The translations under genes and the position numbers were made by a program. Below, piece after piece: positions 7,543-17,478 of a stretch of DNA of 46,697 bases (the first letter of the stretch is position 1; each line of letters opens with the position of its first letter). The stretch comes from Microbacterium sp. 5K110 (GTDB lineage Bacteria > Actinomycetota > Actinomycetes > Actinomycetales > Microbacteriaceae), in NCBI RefSeq assembly GCF_005774735.1, contig NZ_VBUM01000018.1, positions 1 to 46,697 of the forward strand. The letters are read 5' to 3'. The notes below the pieces were generated by a model. That model ran no database searches. It worked only from the letters and a program-made list of their open reading frames with translations, and had not been told where the DNA came from.

Positions 7543-7700
7543 GCGGTCGGGGCGTTCTGCGTGGCCCCGGGGCGTCGTGCGTGGCCCCGGGGCCACGGCG
7601 GGCACTCGCGGTGCAGCTTCGGCGCAGGTCGGCGTGGGGCGGGCGCGGTCGGGGCGTTCTGTGTGGCCCCGGGGCGTCGTGCGTGGCCCCGGGGCCACGG
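7543..7700. repeat. Two 56-bp direct repeats, 102 bp apart
   Basis: Positions 7543-7598 and 7645-7700 are identical except for one base. Each copy contains the 16-bp palindrome GTGGCCCCGGGGCCAC, so each can form a hairpin and may terminate helicase transcription before the heat-shock operon. Confidence 0.75.
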
Positions 7701-7752
7701 GCAAGAGCCCGAGGCGCGGCGCGGAAGTTGAGCCGATTCATATCAAGTCTGC

Positions 7753-9737
<1,985 letters not shown>

Positions 9738-9748
9738 GCGACAGAACC

Positions 9749-10354
9749 ATGGCACACAAGGACGACGAACAGCCCCAGGGCTCGGGCGCCGGTCCTGACG
9801 AGACGACGGGGCCGGAGGAGAACACCTCCGGCCCCGCGCCGTCGGACCAGACCCCGGATGCCGAGGGCCTGACCATCGAGGACATCCTCGGTGCCGAGCA
9901 GACCGACGAGGCAGCCGCAGAGGGGGCGTCCTCCGACAAGGAGGCCTCGCTGCTGGTCGATCTCAAGCGCCTGCAGGCGGAGTACGCCAACTATCGTCGG
10001 CGTACCGAGGAGCAGCGCGAACGCGAGATCGAGCGCGCCAAGGGCGAGGCCGTGAAGGGCCTGCTGCCCGTCATGGACGACCTCGACCGCGCGGTCAAGC
10101 ACGGCGACCTCGTCGAGGGCACCGCTTTCGCGGCCATCGGCGACAAGGTGCGCGCCGTGGCCGAGCGTCTCGGCGTGGTGTCGTACGGCGCCGCTGGCGA
10201 GCCCTTCGACCCGCAGCAGCACGAGGCCATCTTCCAGGCGCCCACCCCCGGCGTGACCGAAGCGACGATCCTCGAGGTCGTCGAGGTCGGTTACCGCCTC
10301 GGCTCGATCGAGCTGCGACCGGCCAAGGTCGTCGTGGCCGTGCCGGCCGAGTAG
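9749..10354 (+). CDS. grpE: Nucleotide exchange factor GrpE
   Basis: This 201-residue protein releases ADP from DnaK. Residues 1-60 are acidic and low-complexity. A coiled coil follows (LLVDLKRLQAEYANYRRRTEEQ, REREIERAKGEAVKGLLPVMDDLDRA) and then the conserved core GEPFDPQQHEAIFQ and EVVEVGYRLGSIELRPAKVVVA. The order and length are standard. It starts 11 nt after the dnaK stop with only a weak Shine-Dalgarno, suggesting coupling to dnaK translation. Confidence 0.98.
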   Translation: MAHKDDEQPQGSGAGPDETTGPEENTSGPAPSDQTPDAEGLTIEDILGAEQTDEAAAEGASSDKEASLLVDLKRLQAEYANYRRRTEEQREREIERAKGEAVKGLLPVMDDLDRAVKHGDLVEGTAFAAIGDKVRAVAERLGVVSYGAAGEPFDPQQHEAIFQAPTPGVTEATILEVVEVGYRLGSIELRPAKVVVAVPAE

Positions 10355-10362
10355 GAGGACGC

Positions 10363-11358
10363 ATGGCGAGTCAGGACTGGTTCGACAAGGACTTCTACAA
10401 GGTCCTCGGCGTCGACAAGGGCGTGAGTGCAGCCGATCTCAAGAAGACGTACCGCAAGCTCGCGCGCCAGTACCACCCCGACTCGAATCCGGGTGACGCG
10501 AAGGCCGAGGCCAAGTTCAAAGAGATCAGCGAGGCGTACGCCGTGCTGAACGACCCCGAGCAGCGCGAGGAGTACGACCAGATCCGGGCCATGGGCTCGG
10601 GGGCGCGCTTCTCCGCCCCGGGATCGGGCGCCGGAGGCGGCTTCGACGACGTCTTCAGCCGCTTCGGTCAGCAACGCGGCGGTGCGTCGGGTCCCCCGCC
10701 CGGTGGGTTCGACGACTTCTTCTCGATGTTCGGCCAGCAGCCCGGTGGTTTCGGGTCGGGCCGGTTCGGTCAGACGACCGGCGGTTACCGCGGCTTCGGC
10801 GGTCCGCAGCGCGGTTCCGACGTGACGGCCCGGACGACCCTCGACTTCGTCACCGCCGCCAAGGGCGAGACGATCACGCTCCAGGGCGAGGACAACGTCC
10901 CGTTCAAGGTGAAGATCCCCGCCGGGGTGTCGGACGGCCAGAAGATCCGTTTGCGCGGACGGGGCCGCCCGTCGCCGGACGGCGGCGAGAGCGGCGACAT
11001 CGTCGTGACGGTCGCGGTCCGCACGCACCCGGTCTTCTCGCGCGACGGCCTCAACCTGCGGCTCACCGTCCCGGTCACCTTCACCGAGGCGGCGCTGGGC
11101 GCGACGATCGAAGTGCCGACGCTCGGTGGTGACCCGGTGCGTCTTCGCGTCGCCCCGGGCACCCCGTCGGGCCGGGTGCTGCGAGTCAAGGGTCGTGGCA
11201 TCCACTCGTCCAAGGGCACCGGCGACCTCCTCGCCGAGGTCCAGGTGGCCGTGCCCGACCACCTCGGCGATGCTGCCCGCGAAGCCCTCGAGCGCTTCCA
11301 CGCGCTCGAACCCAAAGAAAACCCCCGCGCCGACCTGATGTCCAAGGCGCGCCAGTAA
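10363..11358 (+). CDS. dnaJ: DnaJ-type co-chaperone lacking the zinc finger
   Basis: A 331-residue J-protein that stimulates DnaK ATPase. The J domain (residues ~10-75) carries YHPDSNP with the catalytic HPD at 38-40. A Gly/Phe-rich linker (~80-140) leads straight into the C-terminal substrate-binding domains (TARTTLDFVTAAKGETITL onwards). There are no CxxCxGxG repeats, so this is a class II (CbpA-like) J-protein rather than canonical DnaJ. GGAGG precedes ATG 10363, 8 nt after grpE. A strong hairpin separates it from hspR. Confidence 0.95.
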   Translation: MASQDWFDKDFYKVLGVDKGVSAADLKKTYRKLARQYHPDSNPGDAKAEAKFKEISEAYAVLNDPEQREEYDQIRAMGSGARFSAPGSGAGGGFDDVFSRFGQQRGGASGPPPGGFDDFFSMFGQQPGGFGSGRFGQTTGGYRGFGGPQRGSDVTARTTLDFVTAAKGETITLQGEDNVPFKVKIPAGVSDGQKIRLRGRGRPSPDGGESGDIVVTVAVRTHPVFSRDGLNLRLTVPVTFTEAALGATIEVPTLGGDPVRLRVAPGTPSGRVLRVKGRGIHSSKGTGDLLAEVQVAVPDHLGDAAREALERFHALEPKENPRADLMSKARQ

Positions 11359-11364
11359 TGCCGG

Positions 11365-11399
11365 GCTCCTGGCATCCGCGATGATCGGATGCCAGGAGC
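11365..11399 (+). terminator. Intercistronic hairpin between dnaJ and hspR
   Basis: A perfect 13-bp stem, GCTCCTGGCATCC (11365-11377) with GGATGCCAGGAGC (11387-11399) and a 9-nt loop, begins 6 nt after the dnaJ stop and ends before the hspR Shine-Dalgarno. It could attenuate read-through into hspR or protect the dnaJ mRNA 3' end. Confidence 0.7.
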
Positions 11400-11425
11400 A
11401 GGCGATCGACGAGAGAGGAGAGGCC

Positions 11426-11863
11426 GTGTCCGACAGGGAACTCGACGAAGACGCTCCGATCTTCGCGATCGCCGTTGCGGCGGAGCTGTCCAACATGCAC
11501 CCGCAGACGCTGCGGCAGTACGACCGGCTCGGTCTGGTCGTTCCCGCCCGCACGCAGGGCGGGTCGCGGCGCTACTCCAGCCGCCACGTGCAGCAGCTGC
11601 GGGAAGTGGCGCGTCTCTCGAGCGAGGGCATGAGCCTTCCCGCGATCGCGCGGTTGCTGGCCCTCGAAGAGCGCGTGCACGAGCTCGCGCGACGCGTGAA
11701 CGACCTCGAGCGCCAGCTCATGGCCGAGCGACAGTCGCGTCCGGGGGCGCGCGTGTTCGCCGCCGGGGCCACCGGGGCGGTCGTGACGCTGCGCCACGGG
11801 GCGCGCGTGCGCCGGGCGACCGACGTGGTCCTCTGGCGTCCGCACACCCCGCACGACGACTGA
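11426..11863 (+). CDS. hspR: Heat-shock repressor HspR (MerR family)
   Basis: This 145-residue MerR-type repressor binds HAIR sites. The N-terminal winged helix-turn-helix is FAIAVAAELSNMHPQTLRQY, then DRLGLVVPARTQGGSRRYS, typical of HspR. A heptad-rich helix (LALEERVHELARRVNDLERQL) gives dimerisation. GTG 11426 is preferred because GAGAGAGGAGAGG (11411-11423) precedes it. It is the last gene of the dnaK operon, so it should autoregulate, and it probably also controls clpB at 34 kb, where a second HAIR site is found. Confidence 0.96.
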   Translation: MSDRELDEDAPIFAIAVAAELSNMHPQTLRQYDRLGLVVPARTQGGSRRYSSRHVQQLREVARLSSEGMSLPAIARLLALEERVHELARRVNDLERQLMAERQSRPGARVFAAGATGAVVTLRHGARVRRATDVVLWRPHTPHDD

Positions 11864-11951
11864 GCGGGGGATGACCGCGGGCGTTCGGCGAGGCGCTGTT
11901 CGCCCGGGATCACCCCGCAGAGGGTCGAGCGGCCGGCGGCATCCCGAGCCG

Positions 11952-11963
11952 TAAAGTTCATGC
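11952..11963 (+). promoter_or_regulatory. Leaderless promoter -10 box for the ion channel gene
   Basis: TAAAGT (11952-11957) is 6 nt before ATG 11964, placing +1 on the start codon. Confidence 0.65.
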
Positions 11964-12773
11964 ATGGGCTCGACCACGACAAGCGCTCCGGGTGAGGACG
12001 CGGCGGTGACCGCGGGGCCGTTCCGTCGCGCGGTCGCGGGCAGGAGGGGCGAGACGCGTGCGAGCGTCGCGTGGGGGCGTGCGACGTACTGGCCGCTCAC
12101 CATCGCCGCCCTGGCCTTCCTCTTCGCCTACACCTTCCAGGTGATCGGCGACCTCGTCGGGGTGTGGTCGATCGCCTGCTCGGCGGTCGTCGCGCTGACG
12201 TGGGTCATGTTCATCACCGACTACCTCGTGCGTCTGTCGCTGAGCAGCCCGAAGCGGCGGTGGGTGCGCGCGCACCTCTTCGACGTCCTCGTCGTGATCC
12301 TCCCGACCCTGCGCCCGGTGCGGCTCCTCGGCGCGTTCACGCGGTTGGCATCCTTCAGCAAGAGCGTGGGCAGCTCCCTTCGCGCCCAGATGCTCATCTA
12401 CGGCGCGGGTGTCGCCCTGCTCCTCATCTGGCAGGCGTCTCTGGCCGTCCTCTCCGCCGAGCGGCATGCGCCCGGGGCGAGCATCACGAGCTTCGGCAAC
12501 GCCGTCTGGTGGGCGTTCTGCACGATCACGACCGTGGGCTACGGCGATTTCACCCCGATCACCGTGCAGGGGCGCGTCGTGGCGGTGTTGCTGATGCTCA
12601 GCGGCGTCGTGCTCGTGGGCCTCATCACCGCGACGTTCGCGTCGTGGGTGCTCGAGCGGGTGACCCGCGGGCACGAGGACCAGCTTCCCGCCACCCGCGC
12701 CGACATCGAGCGCGTGTTGGCCGCCCTGCCCGCTCCGGTCTCGGACGGGAGCGATCCGCAGAACCGCGGGTGA
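11964..12773 (+). CDS. Voltage-gated-type potassium channel protein
   Basis: A 269-residue membrane protein of the 6-TM ion-channel family. The selectivity filter TTVGYGDF (~residues 189-196) is the K+ signature, flanked by a pore helix (FGNAVWWAFCTITT) and an inner helix (VVAVLLMLSGVVLVGLITATFASWVL). The earlier helix LPTLRPVRLLGAFTRLASF carries spaced arginines like an S4 voltage sensor. Residues 1-35 are a hydrophilic N-terminus, and the C-terminus is short with no RCK domain. A K+ efflux or osmotic role is inferred. The transcript is leaderless. Confidence 0.9.
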   Translation: MGSTTTSAPGEDAAVTAGPFRRAVAGRRGETRASVAWGRATYWPLTIAALAFLFAYTFQVIGDLVGVWSIACSAVVALTWVMFITDYLVRLSLSSPKRRWVRAHLFDVLVVILPTLRPVRLLGAFTRLASFSKSVGSSLRAQMLIYGAGVALLLIWQASLAVLSAERHAPGASITSFGNAVWWAFCTITTVGYGDFTPITVQGRVVAVLLMLSGVVLVGLITATFASWVLERVTRGHEDQLPATRADIERVLAALPAPVSDGSDPQNRG

Positions 12774-12848
12774 CCGGGGGCGCGCGCGATGTCATGCCGC
12801 GGCAGCGGGCCGCGCCGATCGAGCGTCCGCGCCGATCGACGCGTCTGC

Positions 12849-13442
12849 TCAGGCCGGGTCGAGCCGGAGCACCGTCGCGGACTCGCCCACGCGCAGCTCG
12901 TCCACGACGCGCAGGGTGCGGGCGAGGTCGTCGACCGCGCCGATCACCGTGCCGAACCGCTCCCTCTCGGCGCACACGGCCGTGACGGTGACGAAATGGG
13001 CGCCGGTGTCCCACGTGTAGGTCGCGAACGGCGGGGTGCGCGGATCGGACGGCAGGGGCATCGCGAGCTTCTCGCCGACGCCCAGGTGTGGATTGCGGAA
13101 CGACTCGGTGTCGTCGTACTCCATCGGCATCATGGCCCGGGCCGCGCGCAGCTGCGGGGTGGCCTCTTGCAGCTGCGCCATGACGACCAGCATGTCGGGC
13201 GCGTCCCGCCACACCCACACGAGAACGCGGCCGGCCGCCCGTCGCATGAGGAGCGGGGCGGCCTGGCTCGCCACCCAGGCGAAAAGCCCGCTGCCGGGGC
13301 GTTCGGTCGCCCCCGCCGCGCGGTTCGCCTGGGTCAGCAGCATCCGGATGGCGGCCTTGCGGTGGCGTCGCCCGCCGAAGCCCAGGGAGCCCGTGACGGG
13401 CACCCAACGTGCGGCGGGGGCGTCGGCCTGGAGTCGAGGCAT
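12849..13442 (-). CDS. Hypothetical protein, conserved-looking
   Basis: A 197-residue soluble protein starting MPRLQADAPAARWVPVTGSLG. No known family is recognised. Visible features are a basic N-terminal region (GFGGRRHRKAAIRML), the phrase VLVWVWRDAPDMLVVMAQLQ and a C-terminal part with FATYTWDTGAHFVTVTAVCAE, suggesting a mixed alpha/beta fold; there is no membrane segment or signal peptide. The ATG is supported by a TAGGCT box 6 nt upstream (leaderless). It is divergent from the ABC exporter genes. Function unknown. Confidence 0.75.
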   Translation of the reverse strand: MPRLQADAPAARWVPVTGSLGFGGRRHRKAAIRMLLTQANRAAGATERPGSGLFAWVASQAAPLLMRRAAGRVLVWVWRDAPDMLVVMAQLQEATPQLRAARAMMPMEYDDTESFRNPHLGVGEKLAMPLPSDPRTPPFATYTWDTGAHFVTVTAVCAERERFGTVIGAVDDLARTLRVVDELRVGESATVLRLDPA

Positions 13443-13454
13443 GGCCCCAGCCTA
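13443..13454 (-). promoter_or_regulatory. Leaderless promoter -10 box for the hypothetical gene
   Basis: On the minus strand TAGGCT (13454-13449) is followed by 6 nt and ATG at 13442. Confidence 0.6.
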
Positions 13455-13583
13455 CGAGGCGGGATGCCGGGATGCCGAGGGAGGCGTACGCCGTCGGCGG
13501 AAGCGCTCCCTCCGTGTCGGAGGTTCGTGCCACTCTTGTTCCGCGGCGGTCGCGCCGCACCGACCTGACACCCGGAGAACGCC

Positions 13584-15311
13584 GTGCTCGGAAAGCTCCT
13601 GACCCGCTACCTCTCGCGGTACCGCTGGCTCCTCGTCGGCATCCTCGCCTTCCAGGCCGCGTCAGCCATCGCGACGCTGTACCTGCCGCGCTTGAACGCC
13701 GACATCATCAATCTCGGCGTCGCCCGCGGAGACACGGGCTACATCTGGTCGCGGGGCGCGATCATGCTCGTCATCTCCCTGGGGCAGATCCTCGCGGCCG
13801 TGATCGCGACGTACTTCGCGGCCCGCGCGGCGATGGCGGCCGGCCGCGACATCCGCCGCGACATCTTCGAACGCGTGAGCGGCTTCTCGGAGCGCGAGCT
13901 CTCGCAGTTCGGCGCCGGCTCCCTCATCACTCGCAACACCAATGACGTCCAGCAGGTGCAGATGCTGGCGATGATGGGCGCGACGATGCTCGTGAGCGCG
14001 CCGCTCCTCGCCATCGGCGGCATCATCATGGCGCTGCAGCAGGACGTGGGGCTGAGCTGGCTGATCGGCGTCGCGGTGCCCGTGCTGCTCGTCGCCGTCG
14101 CCCTGATCATCGCGCGCATGGTCCCGCTGTTCCGGAGCTTCCAGGTCAAGCTCGACGCCGTCAATCGCATCCTGCGCGAGCAGCTGACCGGCGTCCGTGT
14201 CGTGCGGGCGTTCGTGCGCGAGCGCATCGAAGAAGAGCGCTTCCGCGGAGCCAACACCGACATCATGGTCGTCGGCCGCAAGGTGGGCTCGCTCTTCGTG
14301 CTGCTCTTCCCGCTTGCGATGCTGGTGCTGAACGTCACCGTGGTCGGTGTCATCTGGTTCGGCGGCATCCAGGTCGACGCCGGCGGTGTCGAGATCGGGA
14401 CACTGTTCGCGTTCATCCAGTACGTCGCGCAGATCCTCGGCGGCGTCCTGATGGCGAGCTTCATGACGGTGATGATCCCGCGCGCCGCCGTCTCGGCGGA
14501 GCGCATCGGCGAGGTGCTCGAGAGCGAGTCCACTCTCGTCCGCCCCGAGAACCCCGTCTCGACCTTCCCCACCCCGGGCGAAGTGGTCTTCGACGACGTC
14601 GCCTTCGCCTACCCGGGTGCCGAGGCGCCGGTCGTGTCCGGCATCACCTTCGCCGCGGCTCCCGGTGAGACGGTCGCGATCGTCGGGTCGACGGGGTCGG
14701 GAAAGACCACGCTCGTCTCGCTGATCCCGCGCCTGTTCGACGTCACCGGCGGTGCCGTGCGCATCGGCGGTGTCGACGTGCGCGAGGCCGACCTCGACGA
14801 GCTGTGGCGGGGGATCGGCCTCGTGCCGCAGCGGCCCTTCCTCTTCAGCGGCACGGTCGCGTCCAACCTCCGTTTCGGTCGAGAGGACGCGACCGACGAC
14901 GAGCTCTGGCGTGCGCTCGAGATCGCGCAGGGGCGCGACTTCGTCCACGAGATGGAGGGTGGCCTCGAGGCCCGCATCGCCCAGGGCGGCACCAACGTCT
15001 CGGGCGGCCAGCGACAGCGCCTCGCGATCGCGCGGGCCATCGTGCACCGGCCGCGCGTCCTCGTCTTTGACGACTCGTTCTCGGCGCTCGACCTCAGTAC
15101 CGATGCGCGATTGCGAAAAGCCCTATGGGAAGAACTGCCCGACGTGACCAAGGTCGTCGTCGCGCAGCGCGTCTCCACGATCACCGGGGCCGACCGCATC
15201 GTGGTGCTCGAGGACGGGCGCATGGTGGGCCTCGGCACGCACGACGAACTCCTCCGCACGAGCCCCACGTACCGTGAGATCGTCGAGTCGCAGCTGGGGG
15301 TGGAAGCATGA
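13584..15311 (+). CDS. Heterodimeric ABC exporter subunit with degenerate ATPase site
   Basis: This 575-residue half-transporter has six N-terminal membrane helices (~15-300) and a nucleotide-binding domain: Walker A GSTGSGKTT (~368), Q-loop PQRPFLF, signature VSGGQRQRLAIARA (~471) and Walker B VLVFDDSFSALD (~494). The catalytic Glu after Walker B is Asp and the switch His is Gln (VVVAQRVSTI), the pattern of the non-hydrolysing partner in TM287/288-type exporters. GTG 13584 follows GGAGAA. The next gene overlaps by 4 nt (ATGA) and supplies the competent partner. Probable drug or lipid export at the membrane; substrate unknown. Confidence 0.94.
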   Translation: MLGKLLTRYLSRYRWLLVGILAFQAASAIATLYLPRLNADIINLGVARGDTGYIWSRGAIMLVISLGQILAAVIATYFAARAAMAAGRDIRRDIFERVSGFSERELSQFGAGSLITRNTNDVQQVQMLAMMGATMLVSAPLLAIGGIIMALQQDVGLSWLIGVAVPVLLVAVALIIARMVPLFRSFQVKLDAVNRILREQLTGVRVVRAFVRERIEEERFRGANTDIMVVGRKVGSLFVLLFPLAMLVLNVTVVGVIWFGGIQVDAGGVEIGTLFAFIQYVAQILGGVLMASFMTVMIPRAAVSAERIGEVLESESTLVRPENPVSTFPTPGEVVFDDVAFAYPGAEAPVVSGITFAAAPGETVAIVGSTGSGKTTLVSLIPRLFDVTGGAVRIGGVDVREADLDELWRGIGLVPQRPFLFSGTVASNLRFGREDATDDELWRALEIAQGRDFVHEMEGGLEARIAQGGTNVSGGQRQRLAIARAIVHRPRVLVFDDSFSALDLSTDARLRKALWEELPDVTKVVVAQRVSTITGADRIVVLEDGRMVGLGTHDELLRTSPTYREIVESQLGVEA

Positions 15312-17335
15312 GCACTCCCGACGCCCTCACCGAAGAAGACCGCGCCGAGCTCGAACTCGCCGAACAGGCTCGCCAGAGTTCCGGCGACTGGAACAGCGTC
15401 GCGCCGGGCAAGGCGGCCGCGTTCGGCCCGAGCTTCCGGCGACTCATCGGTCTGCTGCGTCCGCACGCGTGGTCGTTCACCTTCGTGTCCGTGCTCGGCG
15501 CCGCCGGCGTCGTGCTCGCGGTGCTCGCGCCCCGCGTCCTCGGCGACGCCACGAACATCATCTTCGAGGGCGTCGTCTCGCGCGGACTCGCCGAGAACTT
15601 CCCCGCGGGCACGTCGAAGGACGTCGTCGTCGAGAGCCTGCGCTCGGCCGGTCAGGGCGACGTCGCCAACATCGTGTCCGCGATGCAGAACTTCCAGGTG
15701 GGCGCGGGCGTCGACTTCGATGCGTTGCGCATGGTCATCGTGACGGTCCTCGCGATCTACGTCGGCTCGTCGCTGCTGTCGTGGATCCAGGGCTACGTCA
15801 TCAACGTGATCATGGTGCGCACCATGTGGCGTCTGCGCGAAGACGTCGAGGCCAAGATCAACCGGCTGCCGCTGTCGTACTTCGACAAGGTCCAGCGCGG
15901 TGAGCTGATCTCGCGCGTGACCAACGACATCGACAACATCACGCAGACGATGCAGCAGTCGCTCTCGAGCGCCCTGACATCGGTGCTGACGGTGGTGGGC
16001 GTCCTCATCATGATGTTCACGATCTCGTGGCAGCTCGCCCTCGTCGCCCTCGTCTCGCTCCCGCTCATGGCCGTGATCTTCGGCGTCATCGGCCCGAAGT
16101 CTCAGAAGGCGTTCGGCGAGCAGTGGAAGAAGGTGGGCCGCCTGAACGCCCGCGTCGAGGAGTCGTTCTCGGGTCACGCGCTGGTCAAGGTCTACGGCCG
16201 AGAGAAGGACGCGCGCGAGAAGTTCGAGGTCGAGAACGACGAGCTCTTCGAAGCGAGCTTCAAGGCCCAGTTCCTCTCCGGCATGATCATGCCGGGCATG
16301 ATGTTCGTCGGAAACCTCACATACGTGGGTATCGCGGTACTCGGTGGTGTCATGGTCGCGGGTGGGCAGATCCGCCTCGGCGACGTGCAGGCCTTCATCC
16401 AGTACTCGCAGCAGTTCACGCAGCCGCTGTCGCAGCTCGGTGGCATGGCTGCGGTCGTGCAGTCGGGAACGGCCTCGGCCGAGCGCGTGTTCGCGCTGCT
16501 CGACGCCGACGAGCAGGACCCGGATGCCGCCGATGCCCCCGCGCACGTCGAGGGGCGGGGCGTCATCGAGTTCGAGTCGGTCCGGTTCTCGTACACCCCC
16601 GACCGGCCGCTCATCCGCGACCTGTCGTTCCGCGTGGAGCCGGGGCAGACGGTCGCGATCGTCGGCCCGACCGGAGCGGGCAAGACGACGCTGGTGAACC
16701 TCATCATGCGGTTCTATGAGCTCGACGGCGGGCGGATCCTGCTCGACGGGCAAGACATCGCCGACCTCCGCCGCGACGATGTCCGCGCGCGCACCGGCAT
16801 GGTGCTGCAGGATCCGTGGCTGTTCGCCGGCACGATCCGCGACAACATCCGCTACGGCCGCGAGTCGGCCACCGACGATGAGATCGTCGAGGCCGCCGTC
16901 GCCACCCGCGTCGATCAGTTCGTGCACTCGTTGCCCGAGGGCTACGACACGGTGCTCGACGAGGACGCCGCGAACGTCTCGGCCGGAGAGAAGCAGCTCA
17001 TCACGATCGCCCGCGCGTTCGTGGCGCGGCCGTCGGTGCTGATCCTCGACGAGGCCACCTCGTCGGTCGACACGCGTACCGAGCTGCTGCTGCAGCAGGC
17101 CATGGCGGCGCTCCGCGCAGGCCGGACGTCGTTCGTCATCGCCCACCGGCTCTCGACGATCCGCGACGCCGACCTCATCCTCGTGATGGAGCACGGCGAC
17201 ATCGTCGAGCAGGGCACGCACGAGGAGCTGATCGCGGGCCACGGCGCGTACTGGCGTCTGTACCAGTCGCAGTTCGAGAGCGCCGCCGGCGACGAGGAAT
17301 CCGTCGCCCCCGTCCGCTTCGACGACGCGCGCTGA
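15308..17335 (+). CDS. Heterodimeric ABC exporter subunit with consensus Walker B
   Basis: A 675-residue half-transporter with an unusually long N-terminal part (~75 residues before the first helix), a six-helix membrane domain and an ATPase domain: GPTGAGKTT (~454), QDPWLF, VSAGEKQLITIARA (~557), LILDEATSSVD with intact catalytic Glu (~577) and AHRLSTI with switch His (~611). The signature motif departs from LSGGQ (SAGEK), as expected for the partner that completes the degenerate site of the upstream subunit. ATG overlaps the upstream stop, so the two are co-translated. Substrate unknown. Confidence 0.94.
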   Translation: MSTPDALTEEDRAELELAEQARQSSGDWNSVAPGKAAAFGPSFRRLIGLLRPHAWSFTFVSVLGAAGVVLAVLAPRVLGDATNIIFEGVVSRGLAENFPAGTSKDVVVESLRSAGQGDVANIVSAMQNFQVGAGVDFDALRMVIVTVLAIYVGSSLLSWIQGYVINVIMVRTMWRLREDVEAKINRLPLSYFDKVQRGELISRVTNDIDNITQTMQQSLSSALTSVLTVVGVLIMMFTISWQLALVALVSLPLMAVIFGVIGPKSQKAFGEQWKKVGRLNARVEESFSGHALVKVYGREKDAREKFEVENDELFEASFKAQFLSGMIMPGMMFVGNLTYVGIAVLGGVMVAGGQIRLGDVQAFIQYSQQFTQPLSQLGGMAAVVQSGTASAERVFALLDADEQDPDAADAPAHVEGRGVIEFESVRFSYTPDRPLIRDLSFRVEPGQTVAIVGPTGAGKTTLVNLIMRFYELDGGRILLDGQDIADLRRDDVRARTGMVLQDPWLFAGTIRDNIRYGRESATDDEIVEAAVATRVDQFVHSLPEGYDTVLDEDAANVSAGEKQLITIARAFVARPSVLILDEATSSVDTRTELLLQQAMAALRAGRTSFVIAHRLSTIRDADLILVMEHGDIVEQGTHEELIAGHGAYWRLYQSQFESAAGDEESVAPVRFDDAR

Positions 17336-17411
17336 GCAGCCTTCCTCACGTTGCCCAGAGCAGCGGTGCCGCCCCGCGCCCCGCCTCCGGGGGGCTGCGA
17401 AACCGCTCGGG

Positions 17412-17417
17412 TACAGT
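17412..17417 (+). promoter_or_regulatory. Probable -10 box for the glycosyltransferase operon
   Basis: TACAGT (17412-17417) predicts +1 near 17424. A 12-codon reading frame opens 4 nt later (ATG 17428 to TAG 17466) and ends just before the real start at 17479. Confidence 0.45.
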
Positions 17418-17478
17418 GGTCGTTCGCATGCACCGCACCGTGCGACCTGTTCCGCCGCACAGATAGGCCTCACCACAC

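Noticed and set aside
7543..7700. CRISPR-like array
   Set aside because: Only two repeats, no unique spacers of constant size and no cas genes nearby.
14609..17476. 955-codon minus-strand frame over the ABC exporter
   Set aside because: The composition is Arg/Asp/His-rich without motifs, and it is fully antisense to two well-supported genes.
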